Shown here piece after piece: positions 9,117 through 18,129 of a stretch of DNA of 57,789 bases (position 1 is its first letter; each line of letters opens with the position of its first letter). Position numbers and translations under genes: made by a program. This DNA is from an uncultured Methylococcaceae bacterium (lineage in GTDB: Bacteria; Pseudomonadota; Gammaproteobacteria; Methylococcales; Methylomonadaceae). The stretch lies in assembly GCA_903859415.1 (NCBI GenBank), contig CAIOMN010000260.1, positions 1-57,789 on the forward strand, written 5' to 3'. The notes under the pieces are model-generated. The model was not told where the DNA came from and did not search any database. It was given only the letters and a program-made list of their open reading frames with translations.

Positions 9117-10508
9117 TTATAAAAATGCTAACAATTGATCCCCAAAGCTACGTCTTATTTTATCAAGCGCTATAACCTGAATTTGTCTTACACGTTCTCT
9201 AGTTAAATTGAGCTCTATACCTATCTCTTGCAAAGTCATTGCATTCTCTGTATCAACACCAAAATGACACGAAATAATTTTTGCTTCTCTAGGATTAAGC
9301 ATTTTAATGGCTTTATTTAGCAGCCCCTCTAGATCTGTTTGGGCAATTTTCATAAATGACGAAGTAAAAACTTGTTGCTCAAGAAAATCAATTGGAGAAA
9401 ATGAACTCTCCTCATCATCTTCAGAACCTTCTAGAGACATAGCCGTTTGTGAAATAGACAAAATTGAACTCACTTCCTGACAGGATAGCTTTGTGTAATC
9501 CGCTAATTCATTTAAATTAGGCTCTCTTCCCTCTCTAACAACAAACTCGTCCTTACCGCGAAATACCTTATTTATATTAGCAACTTGTCCACAGGGCACA
9601 CGAACAACTCTTTCACTTCTAGATAATGCTCTTGAGATCGCTTGCCTAATCCAATAACCCGCATAAGTTGAAAACTGAAATCCCAATCGATAATCAAATC
9701 TATCAATGGCCTTTAGCAAACCCGTTTGACCTTCTTGAACCAGATCATCAAAATCTAAAAAACTGCCTTTATATTGGTTAGCAATAAATAATACTAACCG
9801 AGAGTTAGCTGAGGCTATTTTCTGTCTTAATTTTAACCACATGTGCTCTGATAACACTAACTCAGAGAAGTACTTATGCATCTCAGTACTCGTTAAGAAA
9901 AGAAATTGTTCATCATATGAGTAAACTAAATCGGCCCAACTTGAATCTTTACCTCGATTACGAGAGTTCACTCCTTCTAAACGCTTAAGTACCACATCAG
10001 ATTTCTGATCCACCATATGTATACTAGGCTGATAACAAAGCCCTCTAAACTTATAGGCATAAACAATAACGTCTACTAATTTTATTAAGTCGTGGAATGA
10101 ATAGGGAAACAACTCTAAAGCTGTTGTTAAATTTTGTTTGTCTGCAGCATAAGAGGCGTCAGTTAATGGTTTAACAGATAATGCATAAAAATATTTACTA
10201 ATTTCCGATATGTCAGTTGTTATCTCAGAATCCAGAGTTACATCATCCTCTTGACTGCTACCTGATGCTACACTTTGTTCATACTGGTTGAGTAACCATA
10301 AAGCAGTGACAGGAAATTGTGAAAGAGAACTGATTAACTTAGACTTTTCATTTTTTAACTGACTGGCTATATAGAAATTACTATTTTCTCCAACCTCAGC
10401 AACAGTCTCAATAACTTCGATCGTAGACTGTTCTGTTTGAATTAGACTAAAACCATCTACAACAACCCCTAATTCTTGTTTTGACAACTGTGTATTTAAA
10501 TAAGCCAT
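9117..10508 (-). CDS. Divergent sigma-70 family factor (RpoD-like paralogue)
   Basis: This 463-residue sigma factor starts at an ATG with GAGGA 9 bp upstream; a longer frame from a TTG at 10526 is less likely. Region 2 is clear (LDFDDLVQEGQTGLLKAIDR and FQFSTYAGYWIRQAIS, the promoter-melting segment), region 3 follows (VVREGREPNLNELADYTKLS), and region 4 ends with LQEIGIELNLTRERVRQIQV, the -35 binding helix-turn-helix. The first ~210 residues are weakly RpoD-like: LSQFPVTALWLLNQYEQ resembles the RpoD segment before its acidic stretch, and LELFPYSFHDLIKLV resembles the RpoD non-conserved region. It is too long and divergent for housekeeping RpoD, and I do not recognise RpoS- or RpoH-specific features. 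Its -10/-35 preference is probably close to sigma-70. Its target is unknown. Confidence 0.8.
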   Translation of the reverse strand: MAYLNTQLSKQELGVVVDGFSLIQTEQSTIEVIETVAEVGENSNFYIASQLKNEKSKLISSLSQFPVTALWLLNQYEQSVASGSSQEDDVTLDSEITTDISEISKYFYALSVKPLTDASYAADKQNLTTALELFPYSFHDLIKLVDVIVYAYKFRGLCYQPSIHMVDQKSDVVLKRLEGVNSRNRGKDSSWADLVYSYDEQFLFLTSTEMHKYFSELVLSEHMWLKLRQKIASANSRLVLFIANQYKGSFLDFDDLVQEGQTGLLKAIDRFDYRLGFQFSTYAGYWIRQAISRALSRSERVVRVPCGQVANINKVFRGKDEFVVREGREPNLNELADYTKLSCQEVSSILSISQTAMSLEGSEDDEESSFSPIDFLEQQVFTSSFMKIAQTDLEGLLNKAIKMLNPREAKIISCHFGVDTENAMTLQEIGIELNLTRERVRQIQVIALDKIRRSFGDQLLAFL

Positions 10509-11077
10509 AACGCCAAATCCTCGCAAACAGAGTGTGTTAAATATTTAAGCAACCGTAGATTTAATAAATAAATCCTCATCAGCTACGAAATTTTTAATAA
10601 CTTCAACTATGATCAAGTAACACCACTAATAAACTAGCTATTAACAATCTATTTACTAATCACTTAACAATAATGTATCAACTAGAAACAATATTGTCAA
10701 AGTATAGTTTTACAAAACATGAACAAAATAATTAAAATCCTGTATTAAAGCTAAAATAAATCCCACATAAACTCAGCTAAAACCATCCACTCAGTAAATA
10801 TATTAAGATATAACCAATTGATATTTTAGTTAATTATTACACGAATAACAGCCATAATCAGCTCTATTATTAATCACAAATGTTGTCCAATAGTAAACTG
10901 GACAACGCAATAAATAACAAAATTTTTTATAAGAGACGCATTAACTGCGTTCTTAGCAGCTAAGACAATAACAAAAAGAATTAATTCTTATTTATATTTA
11001 TTTTATTTGGTGTGCCCACATACTTCAAAATGAGCACATGTGAAGAATAGTCCGTAGACAAAAGAAGTTAAAAACTA
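10509..11077. other. 569-bp AT-rich intergenic region with an inverted repeat
   Basis: No coding frame is supported on either strand. The region must contain the promoter of the sigma factor gene and the end of the SNF2 operon transcript, both on the minus strand. The clearest structure is GTTGTCCA/TGGACAAC (10882-10889 and 10899-10906; 8-bp arms, 9-nt spacer), without a U tract, which could be an operator. Further small palindromes (ACGCA/TGCGT and AAGAATTAATTCTT) lie near 10937-10990. Confidence 0.45.
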
Positions 11078-11557
11078 TTACGCTTCATAAAGACGTAACT
11101 GAGTTAATTTTGCCAAAGATTCATTTCCATCAATATCAGGAATAATCCTTAATTCAAACTCTTTAACATGATTAAGTTCAACCGTATAAGACTCAAGTTG
11201 CCGAGTAGTCAACGGTGGACTAAAATTAAACTGTTGCCGTAGAATTTCTTGAAAGTCAGTCTCCTTATCCTTGCGCCAAAGCAATGCAAATTCTTGAGTG
11301 CGAGCTACTTCGAACTCATCAAATAAAAGCACAATACGCTTTATCGTCTGAGGGTCATCAAAAACAAGCCGTATCACTTGATGACCCACATCTGCAGCCT
11401 TCCAACCTGTATTATTTCCCGCCAATAAGGCAAACTCAATCGGCTGATCCTTACACTCAGAGCTGATTTCAACCTGAGCCAGTTTCTCTATGTCTAAGAA
11501 GTCTAGTTCAGGGGTAGTACCCTTTGTTTCAAGCTCACTTATCAATTTCTTTCGCAT
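11078..11557 (-). CDS. Discoidin (F5/8 type C)-like domain protein, unknown function
   Basis: This 159-residue soluble protein has no signal peptide. After a charged N-terminal helix (MRKKLISELE) the rest has the pattern of a galactose-binding-like beta sandwich: WKAADVGHQVIRLVFDDP, IKRIVLLFDEFEVARTQEFALLW and ESYTVELNHVKEFELRIIPD...LTQLRLYEA, close to the strand order of F5/8 type C domains. This is fold recognition by eye, not a motif match. It starts 40 bp after the stop of the large SNF2 helicase gene on the same strand, so the two are probably co-transcribed and may act together. A cytoplasmic discoidin-like domain beside a helicase could bind sugar, nucleic acid or protein; I cannot say which. 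Confidence 0.55.
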   Translation of the reverse strand: MRKKLISELETKGTTPELDFLDIEKLAQVEISSECKDQPIEFALLAGNNTGWKAADVGHQVIRLVFDDPQTIKRIVLLFDEFEVARTQEFALLWRKDKETDFQEILRQQFNFSPPLTTRQLESYTVELNHVKEFELRIIPDIDGNESLAKLTQLRLYEA

Positions 11558-11597
11558 TAAGATACCTTTGTCTGATATTGTTTATTTCACTTGTCCT

Positions 11598-14500
11598 CTA
11601 ATCAATATCGCTTATTAATGCCATCATATCCTCAACTGACATTTTTCCACTGATATCTCCACCTTCAAGCAAACTATTTGCTAAATCACGCTTATGCTTA
11701 TGTAAATCTACGATTTTATCTTCAATCGTATCTTTTGCGACTAGGCGATAAACCGTAACCGGTCGTTTTTGCCCCATACGATGCGCACGATCTGAAGCCT
11801 GATCTTCTACAGCGGGATTCCACCAGGGATCCATGTGTATAACATAATCAGCTGCAGTTAGGTTTAAACCTGTCCCGCCGGCTTTTAAGCTTATTAAAAA
11901 CAGATCGCCATCCCCCGATTGAAATAGGTTTACCGCTTTCTTTCTCTGGGGAACCGGTGTTGAACCATCTAAATAATGATATTGAATACCTTTTTTATCT
12001 AACAACTCTCGAATTAATCTCAAATGTCCAACAAACTGGCTAAACACTAACGCTTTATGACGGTTATCTAACAGCTCATCAACCAATTCTTCAAATGCCT
12101 GTAATTTAGAACTACTCAAAAGACTGCCTTCCATGACTAATCTTGGGTGACAGCAAGCCTGTCGCAACTTCATAATTTCTGCCAATATTTTCAATTGCTT
12201 ATGCCCGGGCTGCTCTGTATTTGTCATCATGGTCTGCATAGCATTTCGACGTAAAGCTTCATAAAGCGCACGCTCTTCCGAACTTAACTCTACATGCAAG
12301 GTTACTTCAGTTCGTGGCGGTAACTCTGTTAATACGTCGTTTTTAAGTCTTCGTAAGATAAACGGCCTTAACAGCTTCCTCAATCGTTGCTGTATCTCAT
12401 GATCCTGCTGATTTTCAATGGCCTGAGCGTAACGTTCGTTAAATTTCTGCAAAGACCCTAACAACCCTGGATTTATGAAGTTAAATAAATTCCACAACTC
12501 GCCTAAATGATTTTCAATAGGCGTGCCGGTAGTAATCAACTTAAAGTCTGCTTGCAATAACATGGCCGCTTTAGACCGTTTAGTCAGTGCATTTTTAATG
12601 GCTTGCGCTTCATCAGCGACTAAAGTATGCCAATTCTTTTGTGTTAACCGATCGGCTTCTGTTTGTAATAGGCCGTAACTACACACTATTAAATCAAAGG
12701 GCCCTGCGTTATCTAACATTTCTTGCCTAGCTCCACTCCCAAATTGATAGGCGTTAAGTGTTGGCGCAAAACGTTGTACTTCTTCTAACCAGTTAATACA
12801 GACTGAAGTAGGCGCTAGTATCAATGTAGGGCCTTGAGGCGCACGTGCTAAAATTAAAGCCAATGCCTGAACCGTTTTACCTAAACCCATATCATCTGCT
12901 AAACAGGCTCCTGCCCCCCAATGAGCTAAACGCATCATCCATTGAAAACCTTCGTACTGATAACTCCTTAACTCGCCTTGTAAAGTAGAAGGTACCTTAG
13001 GGTTTAAATCACCCATTTCATTGAGTCTTGATAATTGATCTTTCCAGGGTTTACTCGCTGTTATCTCCATACCTGCTGTAATTTCATCCAAAGCCAGGGC
13101 AGCTAATGGATGAAATCGTACTTTATCCTTCTGTACCTCACCTAAACCTGATAAATCATCCAAGCGTTTACGTAACTCTTGAGTAAGAGCAAAAACCTGC
13201 CCATCTTCCAGCTTAAGAAAACGACTTGATGAAGTATTTAAAAGGTTCATTAATCGCTGCATATCCAAGACTTGATCACCATCAACCTCTAAACTTCCTT
13301 CAACGCTGAACCAGTCTTTTTCTTTACGTACCGAAAACTGTACTTGCGACAAACCAATTTCACGACTGAGCTTGATCTTCTTACCTTTTGGCCATTCAAG
13401 GAGAGCAAAATCACCGAGCGACTGCAATTGCAACAATGCTTCGAGAGAAGACTCTGGGTCATCCAATTGCCACTTAGGTTCTTTGGTCGCATATAAACAG
13501 GAACATCCCTTTAAAACCTGATCTAAATATTGATTCTCTAAATCAAAATCACGCGTTGTTTGCAATTGCTTTCCATCAATTTCTGCTAATACCGTGACAC
13601 CCCCAGTGCCTGGAAGATAAAGCGGACCCCCGTCATTAAAGGGTTGCACAAAAATTTCTATTTGGATGCCCTGCCCTACCGGCTGTAGATGAACATGTAA
13701 CCGACTATCGGAATCAACTGTTAATGCGTAACTTGATATTCCACTAATATCCGATTGCACTGTCAACATGGAAGAAATCGAAGCGATTGAATCAATGACT
13801 TGCTGCCGAGCAGTGACGGGAACCGTCAAGCCCTTCTTGCCAAGTATTTCGGCAACTTGACGATGTGAATTATTAATCACATAGATTAACAGACCATTAT
13901 TTGCTGACTTTTGAGCTATTATTTTCTGATGAGTCAGTTGGGGGATTAACGAAATATGAAGCTTTTCTTGTTGCTCCTTAACAAGTAATTGTGGCTCAAC
14001 CAAACTGATGTTAACCGGAACTTCAGATGACTCCTGATTATTCCAATATATAAAAGGGTGTCCAACCGCTTCTAGAATGGCACTACCTGCTACTACATAG
14101 ATTTCCTTTGAATAATAGCCATAATAATCAGTGTCTTTCTCAATTTGTATGTGCGCACACATACGACGATCCTGCTCAGATAAATAATCAAATTCATCCA
14201 TGTTATGGTAAAGCCTTTTTAAAGCAACAACTCTGCCTTTTGTCCACCGCCCGCCTTTACCGGATCGTTGCTCTTTAGGCTCCAAACTGATTTCATTATT
14301 TATCAAACTTAATGACCAAATTAGCCGTAGCTCTTTTTGAACAACCGCGTCAGGATTAACGCTCAGTTGACTTAATGCCTCTAACGCCCTTTGCCAGGCA
14401 GACACTTGAGGTAATAAATCGATAAGCGCAACAAAGGGCAACGTTGCGTATTGCTTGGCTATCAACTGGCAATGCTTGTTTTTATAATTCAAACGTTCCA

Positions 14501-15722
14501 ATAATGTCGCGCTAATACACGCATACCAAACATAACCCAATTGTTGAGCTTGCTGACAGAACTTAAATAATTCTGTTAATAAGACATCTCTGCTCTCACT
14601 TTTAATATTTTCAATCTCACCTATCCAAAAGAGTAATAACGCTTGAAACAATTGATCAATGGGACTTTTTTTATTGTTCAATAAATAAGTAGTTTTCTCG
14701 ATTGAAGATTTACTTTGAAAAATATCAACAATCTCCAATAAAGCTAAATTTAGCCACCAGAACTGATTTTGGAAACCTTGCTTAGCGGTTAACAGTGCTT
14801 GTTGTCTTAATAGCTTTATATTATTAAAGTCACGACTACGGAGTAACGCCAAATTAAAAAAATAACCGTGCAACCCCCCTAAATTAATATTACGTTTTCC
14901 TGTTTCTTTTTTATAGGCTTTAAGCGCCAATTGAAAGAAACTAATCGCCTGATCATTTTGATTACGTAAAAAATATAAGGCTCCTAGTAATTTCAATCCA
15001 TCTGCTGAAAAATCACCTTCTAACCAGGCTTCTGCATCTGTAAAATCACCACGAAGTAAGCGCGCTTCAATCACTGCATGAACTATGACAGGATTATCAT
15101 GTTTTGCCGAACCAAAAAATGTTTCGAGTAATTGAAATTGAAATGATACATCTCTTAAAAGTAAATGACTGTCATTTAAATAATAACTTAATACCAGTGA
15201 TTTAATAGAATCCGATAATGAGGTGAACCATTCAACGCAATAATCTTTAAAAAATATTTTGTTGATGTAAAGAGAAAAAGTTTGTGGGTAATCACTATAA
15301 AAACGTTCGATATTAGCTGCGAAAGCCGTGTCATTACCTTGATATAAAAAGATACGTAGCTGCTTTATAGCATGAAAGACTTCCGTTCTAGCGGGATAAT
15401 AATACCCAGGCTGGGCAATAAGAAATTGAGCCAGTTTGTTAAACCACACTTCTTCAGTTGCCAACCTCATCAGATACTCGGCAAAATCTTCATTACATCG
15501 CCAACCATCAGGAATCACTACAATCAAGTTAGTTTTAAGTAATTTCTCCCGTAAAGGCTTGTCAAGCACGGCTAAACTTTTGATATCAAAACAGGCTAAT
15601 GTTTTCAAAAGTGTTTGTAAGTTAGATTGCCCTATAGGCGCATAAATAACCGATAAAACCAGCATAATAGTCTGCTCATCTTTTGATAGAGCGTTAAAAG
15701 AGGTCAATAATTTATCTTTCAT
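11598..15722 (-). CDS. SNF2-family DEAD/DEAH-box helicase with long N-terminal region
   Basis: This 1374-residue protein has a C-terminal SNF2 ATPase core of about 480 residues. Motif I is ADDMGLGKTVQAL near residue 940, motif II DEAQAIKN near 1037, motif III ITTGTPIENHLGELW, motif V GGTGLNLTAADYVIHMDPWWNP and motif VI DRAHRMGQKRPV. Such enzymes translocate on double-stranded DNA and remodel protein-DNA complexes. The N-terminal ~900 residues are mostly helical with TPR-like stretches (for example ALYFLRNQNDQAISFFQLAL near 255) and then a beta-rich part; a SWIM zinc finger is not evident. It is larger than RapA and not RapA-like at the N-terminus. The gene is followed by a discoidin-like gene in the same operon. 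A role in stress or phage defence is possible but unsupported. Confidence 0.85.
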   Translation of the reverse strand: MKDKLLTSFNALSKDEQTIMLVLSVIYAPIGQSNLQTLLKTLACFDIKSLAVLDKPLREKLLKTNLIVVIPDGWRCNEDFAEYLMRLATEEVWFNKLAQFLIAQPGYYYPARTEVFHAIKQLRIFLYQGNDTAFAANIERFYSDYPQTFSLYINKIFFKDYCVEWFTSLSDSIKSLVLSYYLNDSHLLLRDVSFQFQLLETFFGSAKHDNPVIVHAVIEARLLRGDFTDAEAWLEGDFSADGLKLLGALYFLRNQNDQAISFFQLALKAYKKETGKRNINLGGLHGYFFNLALLRSRDFNNIKLLRQQALLTAKQGFQNQFWWLNLALLEIVDIFQSKSSIEKTTYLLNNKKSPIDQLFQALLLFWIGEIENIKSESRDVLLTELFKFCQQAQQLGYVWYACISATLLERLNYKNKHCQLIAKQYATLPFVALIDLLPQVSAWQRALEALSQLSVNPDAVVQKELRLIWSLSLINNEISLEPKEQRSGKGGRWTKGRVVALKRLYHNMDEFDYLSEQDRRMCAHIQIEKDTDYYGYYSKEIYVVAGSAILEAVGHPFIYWNNQESSEVPVNISLVEPQLLVKEQQEKLHISLIPQLTHQKIIAQKSANNGLLIYVINNSHRQVAEILGKKGLTVPVTARQQVIDSIASISSMLTVQSDISGISSYALTVDSDSRLHVHLQPVGQGIQIEIFVQPFNDGGPLYLPGTGGVTVLAEIDGKQLQTTRDFDLENQYLDQVLKGCSCLYATKEPKWQLDDPESSLEALLQLQSLGDFALLEWPKGKKIKLSREIGLSQVQFSVRKEKDWFSVEGSLEVDGDQVLDMQRLMNLLNTSSSRFLKLEDGQVFALTQELRKRLDDLSGLGEVQKDKVRFHPLAALALDEITAGMEITASKPWKDQLSRLNEMGDLNPKVPSTLQGELRSYQYEGFQWMMRLAHWGAGACLADDMGLGKTVQALALILARAPQGPTLILAPTSVCINWLEEVQRFAPTLNAYQFGSGARQEMLDNAGPFDLIVCSYGLLQTEADRLTQKNWHTLVADEAQAIKNALTKRSKAAMLLQADFKLITTGTPIENHLGELWNLFNFINPGLLGSLQKFNERYAQAIENQQDHEIQQRLRKLLRPFILRRLKNDVLTELPPRTEVTLHVELSSEERALYEALRRNAMQTMMTNTEQPGHKQLKILAEIMKLRQACCHPRLVMEGSLLSSSKLQAFEELVDELLDNRHKALVFSQFVGHLRLIRELLDKKGIQYHYLDGSTPVPQRKKAVNLFQSGDGDLFLISLKAGGTGLNLTAADYVIHMDPWWNPAVEDQASDRAHRMGQKRPVTVYRLVAKDTIEDKIVDLHKHKRDLANSLLEGGDISGKMSVEDMMALISDID

Positions 15723-15896
15723 CTGTATAGTGTTTTATTCCAAAAGAAGAGAGGGAATAACATTAATGTCGAAACGATAAATTATTAACCCTAACTATTA
15801 AGAAGCTTAGTAGATCTAAAAGCATGAAGTTATAAATAATACCGTAAAAACTGGCTTGGCATCATTCATAACTCCATGGTTTATTATTTTAAAGAA

Positions 15897-17189
15897 TTAC
15901 AAAATATTAGCGTAATCTTGCTCAAGTTGACGAAAGTTAAGCGATGTCATAAAACGACTAAAACTCAACCAGGAAGACAAGCCCATTAAATCTTTAAACT
16001 GGGGTGGCAAGAAATGGGGTGCGATCACTGTCCCTTCTTCAACTAAATCAACCAAAACCTTCATATCTTCAATCATTGTTTTACCACAGAACAGCAATGG
16101 AATTCGATCAGGCTTGCCTTTACTGACCGCTAATCTCATAAAATTATAGGTCAGTACAAACCCCTTGAGATAAGTCAAATCTTTAGTAAAAGGTAATCCA
16201 TCCGAAGTGCTGCCTCTAAAAACCCGGCTACTTAGCATATAACTTTCTTCCTCATCCAGGCCTTTTTCTCTAAAGAAATTAAATATATCCATAAAGTCGG
16301 CACCTTCTTCAGTCAGAGTGATAGCACGTACCCGATTAATTAAACGCATCAACCGATGCGGTGTAGAACTAAACGTTAATATCTCCATCAATACAGCGAG
16401 GCCCTCTTGGGTCACTGTCGCAGATGGTGGCCCCTTTCCTAAGAAAGTACAATAAGGTTGCGCAAGTCCATTTAATGTCGTCCCCAAATGCACCCATATT
16501 TCATGAACTTCAAGGACTCGCAAATCACGCATATTAAAAAACGCATCAGCACGTAACTTTACATAATCAGTACCTGCCGCTGCATCAGCCAAAATACCAT
16601 CACTCAACATTGCTCGCAAGCCATCCCCAGGAAAGACACTTTCTATTTTTTCATTTAGAATGGCCACGGCATCTTTTGCATTAATCGTTTTAGGATCTTC
16701 GTCTAATGAATCAATTTGTATTAACTGGGATAAAGTTCCCTCCATCATACTACCCAAGTTCGCAATGGTCGGATCGCCTACATGAAAAACATCCTGAGAA
16801 GAGCCATATAACTCCTGAGAGATATTTGAAAACGAAGGGGTTCCACGCGCTTCAAGCATACAAACCACATCCTGATATTCCCTACTAATTCGCCGCATGA
16901 TGACGCTAAGAGGATTTAACTGCCCCAGCTTACGCACTAAATCTCGCTCAATCTGATAAAACTCCAGCTTTTTTTCAGCCGGATCAAAACCCAAAGGACG
17001 ATTATTATAATAGTCAGTTGTAACAGAAGGCAGAGACTTACAATTGCCTTTAAAAAACTCATGTTTAATACTATCGTCCCACTTAATGGCATCAAGAATT
17101 CGAATCGGTTGCTGTGCTTTAACAATTCGATCAGAAAGCGCTTTAACTTCGGTTAGATAAGTCGATGGTTTAGCTATTTTTCCACTCAT
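15897..17189 (-). CDS. QEGLA-motif (DUF1704, MATCAP-like) putative metallocarboxypeptidase
   Basis: This 430-residue soluble protein belongs to the family labelled 'flavohemoglobin expression-modulating QEGLA motif protein'. The namesake QEGLA is at about 260-264. Thirty residues earlier lies HEIWVH (about 229-234), an HExxxH zinc motif. The same HExxxH plus downstream Glu pattern defines the eukaryotic MATCAP tyrosine carboxypeptidases, whose family (DUF1704) includes these bacterial proteins, so a zinc-dependent C-terminal exopeptidase activity is a reasonable inference; the bacterial substrate is unknown. It stands alone, 174 bp upstream of the SNF2 gene on the same strand and divergent from the MepK-like gene. 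No flavohemoglobin gene is nearby. Confidence 0.8.
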   Translation of the reverse strand: MSGKIAKPSTYLTEVKALSDRIVKAQQPIRILDAIKWDDSIKHEFFKGNCKSLPSVTTDYYNNRPLGFDPAEKKLEFYQIERDLVRKLGQLNPLSVIMRRISREYQDVVCMLEARGTPSFSNISQELYGSSQDVFHVGDPTIANLGSMMEGTLSQLIQIDSLDEDPKTINAKDAVAILNEKIESVFPGDGLRAMLSDGILADAAAGTDYVKLRADAFFNMRDLRVLEVHEIWVHLGTTLNGLAQPYCTFLGKGPPSATVTQEGLAVLMEILTFSSTPHRLMRLINRVRAITLTEEGADFMDIFNFFREKGLDEEESYMLSSRVFRGSTSDGLPFTKDLTYLKGFVLTYNFMRLAVSKGKPDRIPLLFCGKTMIEDMKVLVDLVEEGTVIAPHFLPPQFKDLMGLSSWLSFSRFMTSLNFRQLEQDYANIL

Positions 17190-17397
17190 GTCTAAACTCC
17201 GTTATTAATATATCGTTAATGGTAATAATTTACAGTAAGCATCAGTATATATAGCAGAACCTGCACCAATAGATCAACAGATTAAATAGTAAACTGGAAT
17301 TGATTCAAAAATAACTGGGGCTATTAATTTTCACTTAAGATTAATTTAAGACTATATGGTGGAAAATATAATACAAAGTGATATCTGAGACTATTTT

Positions 17398-18102
17398 ATG
17401 AACAAAGACCACCAAACAAAGACTATTGACCAAGAAAGTAAAATTGCCTCAAGAAGAAAATTTCTTAAACAAATCGCCTGTGGATCTTTGTTAGCGTTCA
17501 GTGGTTCTGAGATAGCATCAGCCGCAATAAGAGACATCATAAAACCAGGTAAATACGGCCATGGTCGTATTTACAGACATAAATCACATAAAGAGCCAAG
17601 ACAACATCAGAGTACTTTCCAGAATGAAAGCCGTTTACAACCTCAGGACCCTGCAATTTACAAAACACTGTCTTTTGAACATACTCAAACCGGCGATAAA
17701 TTAATAAAGCTAACCTATTTCGAAAACGGTAGATATATTAAGGATGCTCTGAACGAAATTAATTATCTGCTTCGCGACTGTCACACAGATGATATTCACC
17801 CGATAGATACTGCACTTTTAGATCAATTACATGATTTAAAAGAAACCCTTGGAATCATCAAACCTTTTCATATCGTCTCCGGTTATCGGTCTCCCACCAC
17901 TAATGCTGAGCTTCGCAAACACAGTAATAGAGTCGCAGAACATAGCTTCCACATGCAAGGAAGAGCTATTGACATAAGAGTTGAAGGCTTAGAAGCAAGA
18001 ACCATTAAAAATGCAGCCCTATCAATGGCCAGAGGGGGTGTAGGCTATTATCCTTATAATAATTTTGTACACCTGGATACTGGCGATATTAGAAACTGGT
18101 AA
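17398..18102 (+). CDS. MepK/YcbK-like murein endopeptidase (DUF882), Tat-exported
   Basis: This 234-residue protein carries a twin-arginine signal (ASRRKFLKQIACGSLLAFSGSEIASAA, shown in part: SRRKFLK at 18-24) and a C-terminal DUF882/peptidase M15-like domain. The zinc-site residues are visible in IVSGYRSPTTNAEL, HSFHMQGRAIDIR and NNFVHLDTGD. E. coli MepK (YcbK) is a periplasmic endopeptidase cleaving meso-DAP-meso-DAP (3-3) cross-links, the bonds that L,D-transpeptidases make. The next gene, convergent and 27 bp away, is a YcbB-type L,D-transpeptidase, the same pairing as ycbB-ycbK in E. coli, which supports a joint role in 3-3 cross-link turnover. A His/Lys-rich linker (about 55-80) separates signal and domain. 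Confidence 0.85.
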   Translation: MNKDHQTKTIDQESKIASRRKFLKQIACGSLLAFSGSEIASAAIRDIIKPGKYGHGRIYRHKSHKEPRQHQSTFQNESRLQPQDPAIYKTLSFEHTQTGDKLIKLTYFENGRYIKDALNEINYLLRDCHTDDIHPIDTALLDQLHDLKETLGIIKPFHIVSGYRSPTTNAELRKHSNRVAEHSFHMQGRAIDIRVEGLEARTIKNAALSMARGGVGYYPYNNFVHLDTGDIRNW

Positions 18103-18129
18103 AATAAAACCTTTAAACCACCTAAATAA

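Noticed and set aside
10887-17294. Shared 14-mer AATAGTAAACTGGA in two promoter regions (near 10889 and 17285)
   Set aside because: Exact 14-base matches are expected by chance several times in a window of this size, and the flanks differ.
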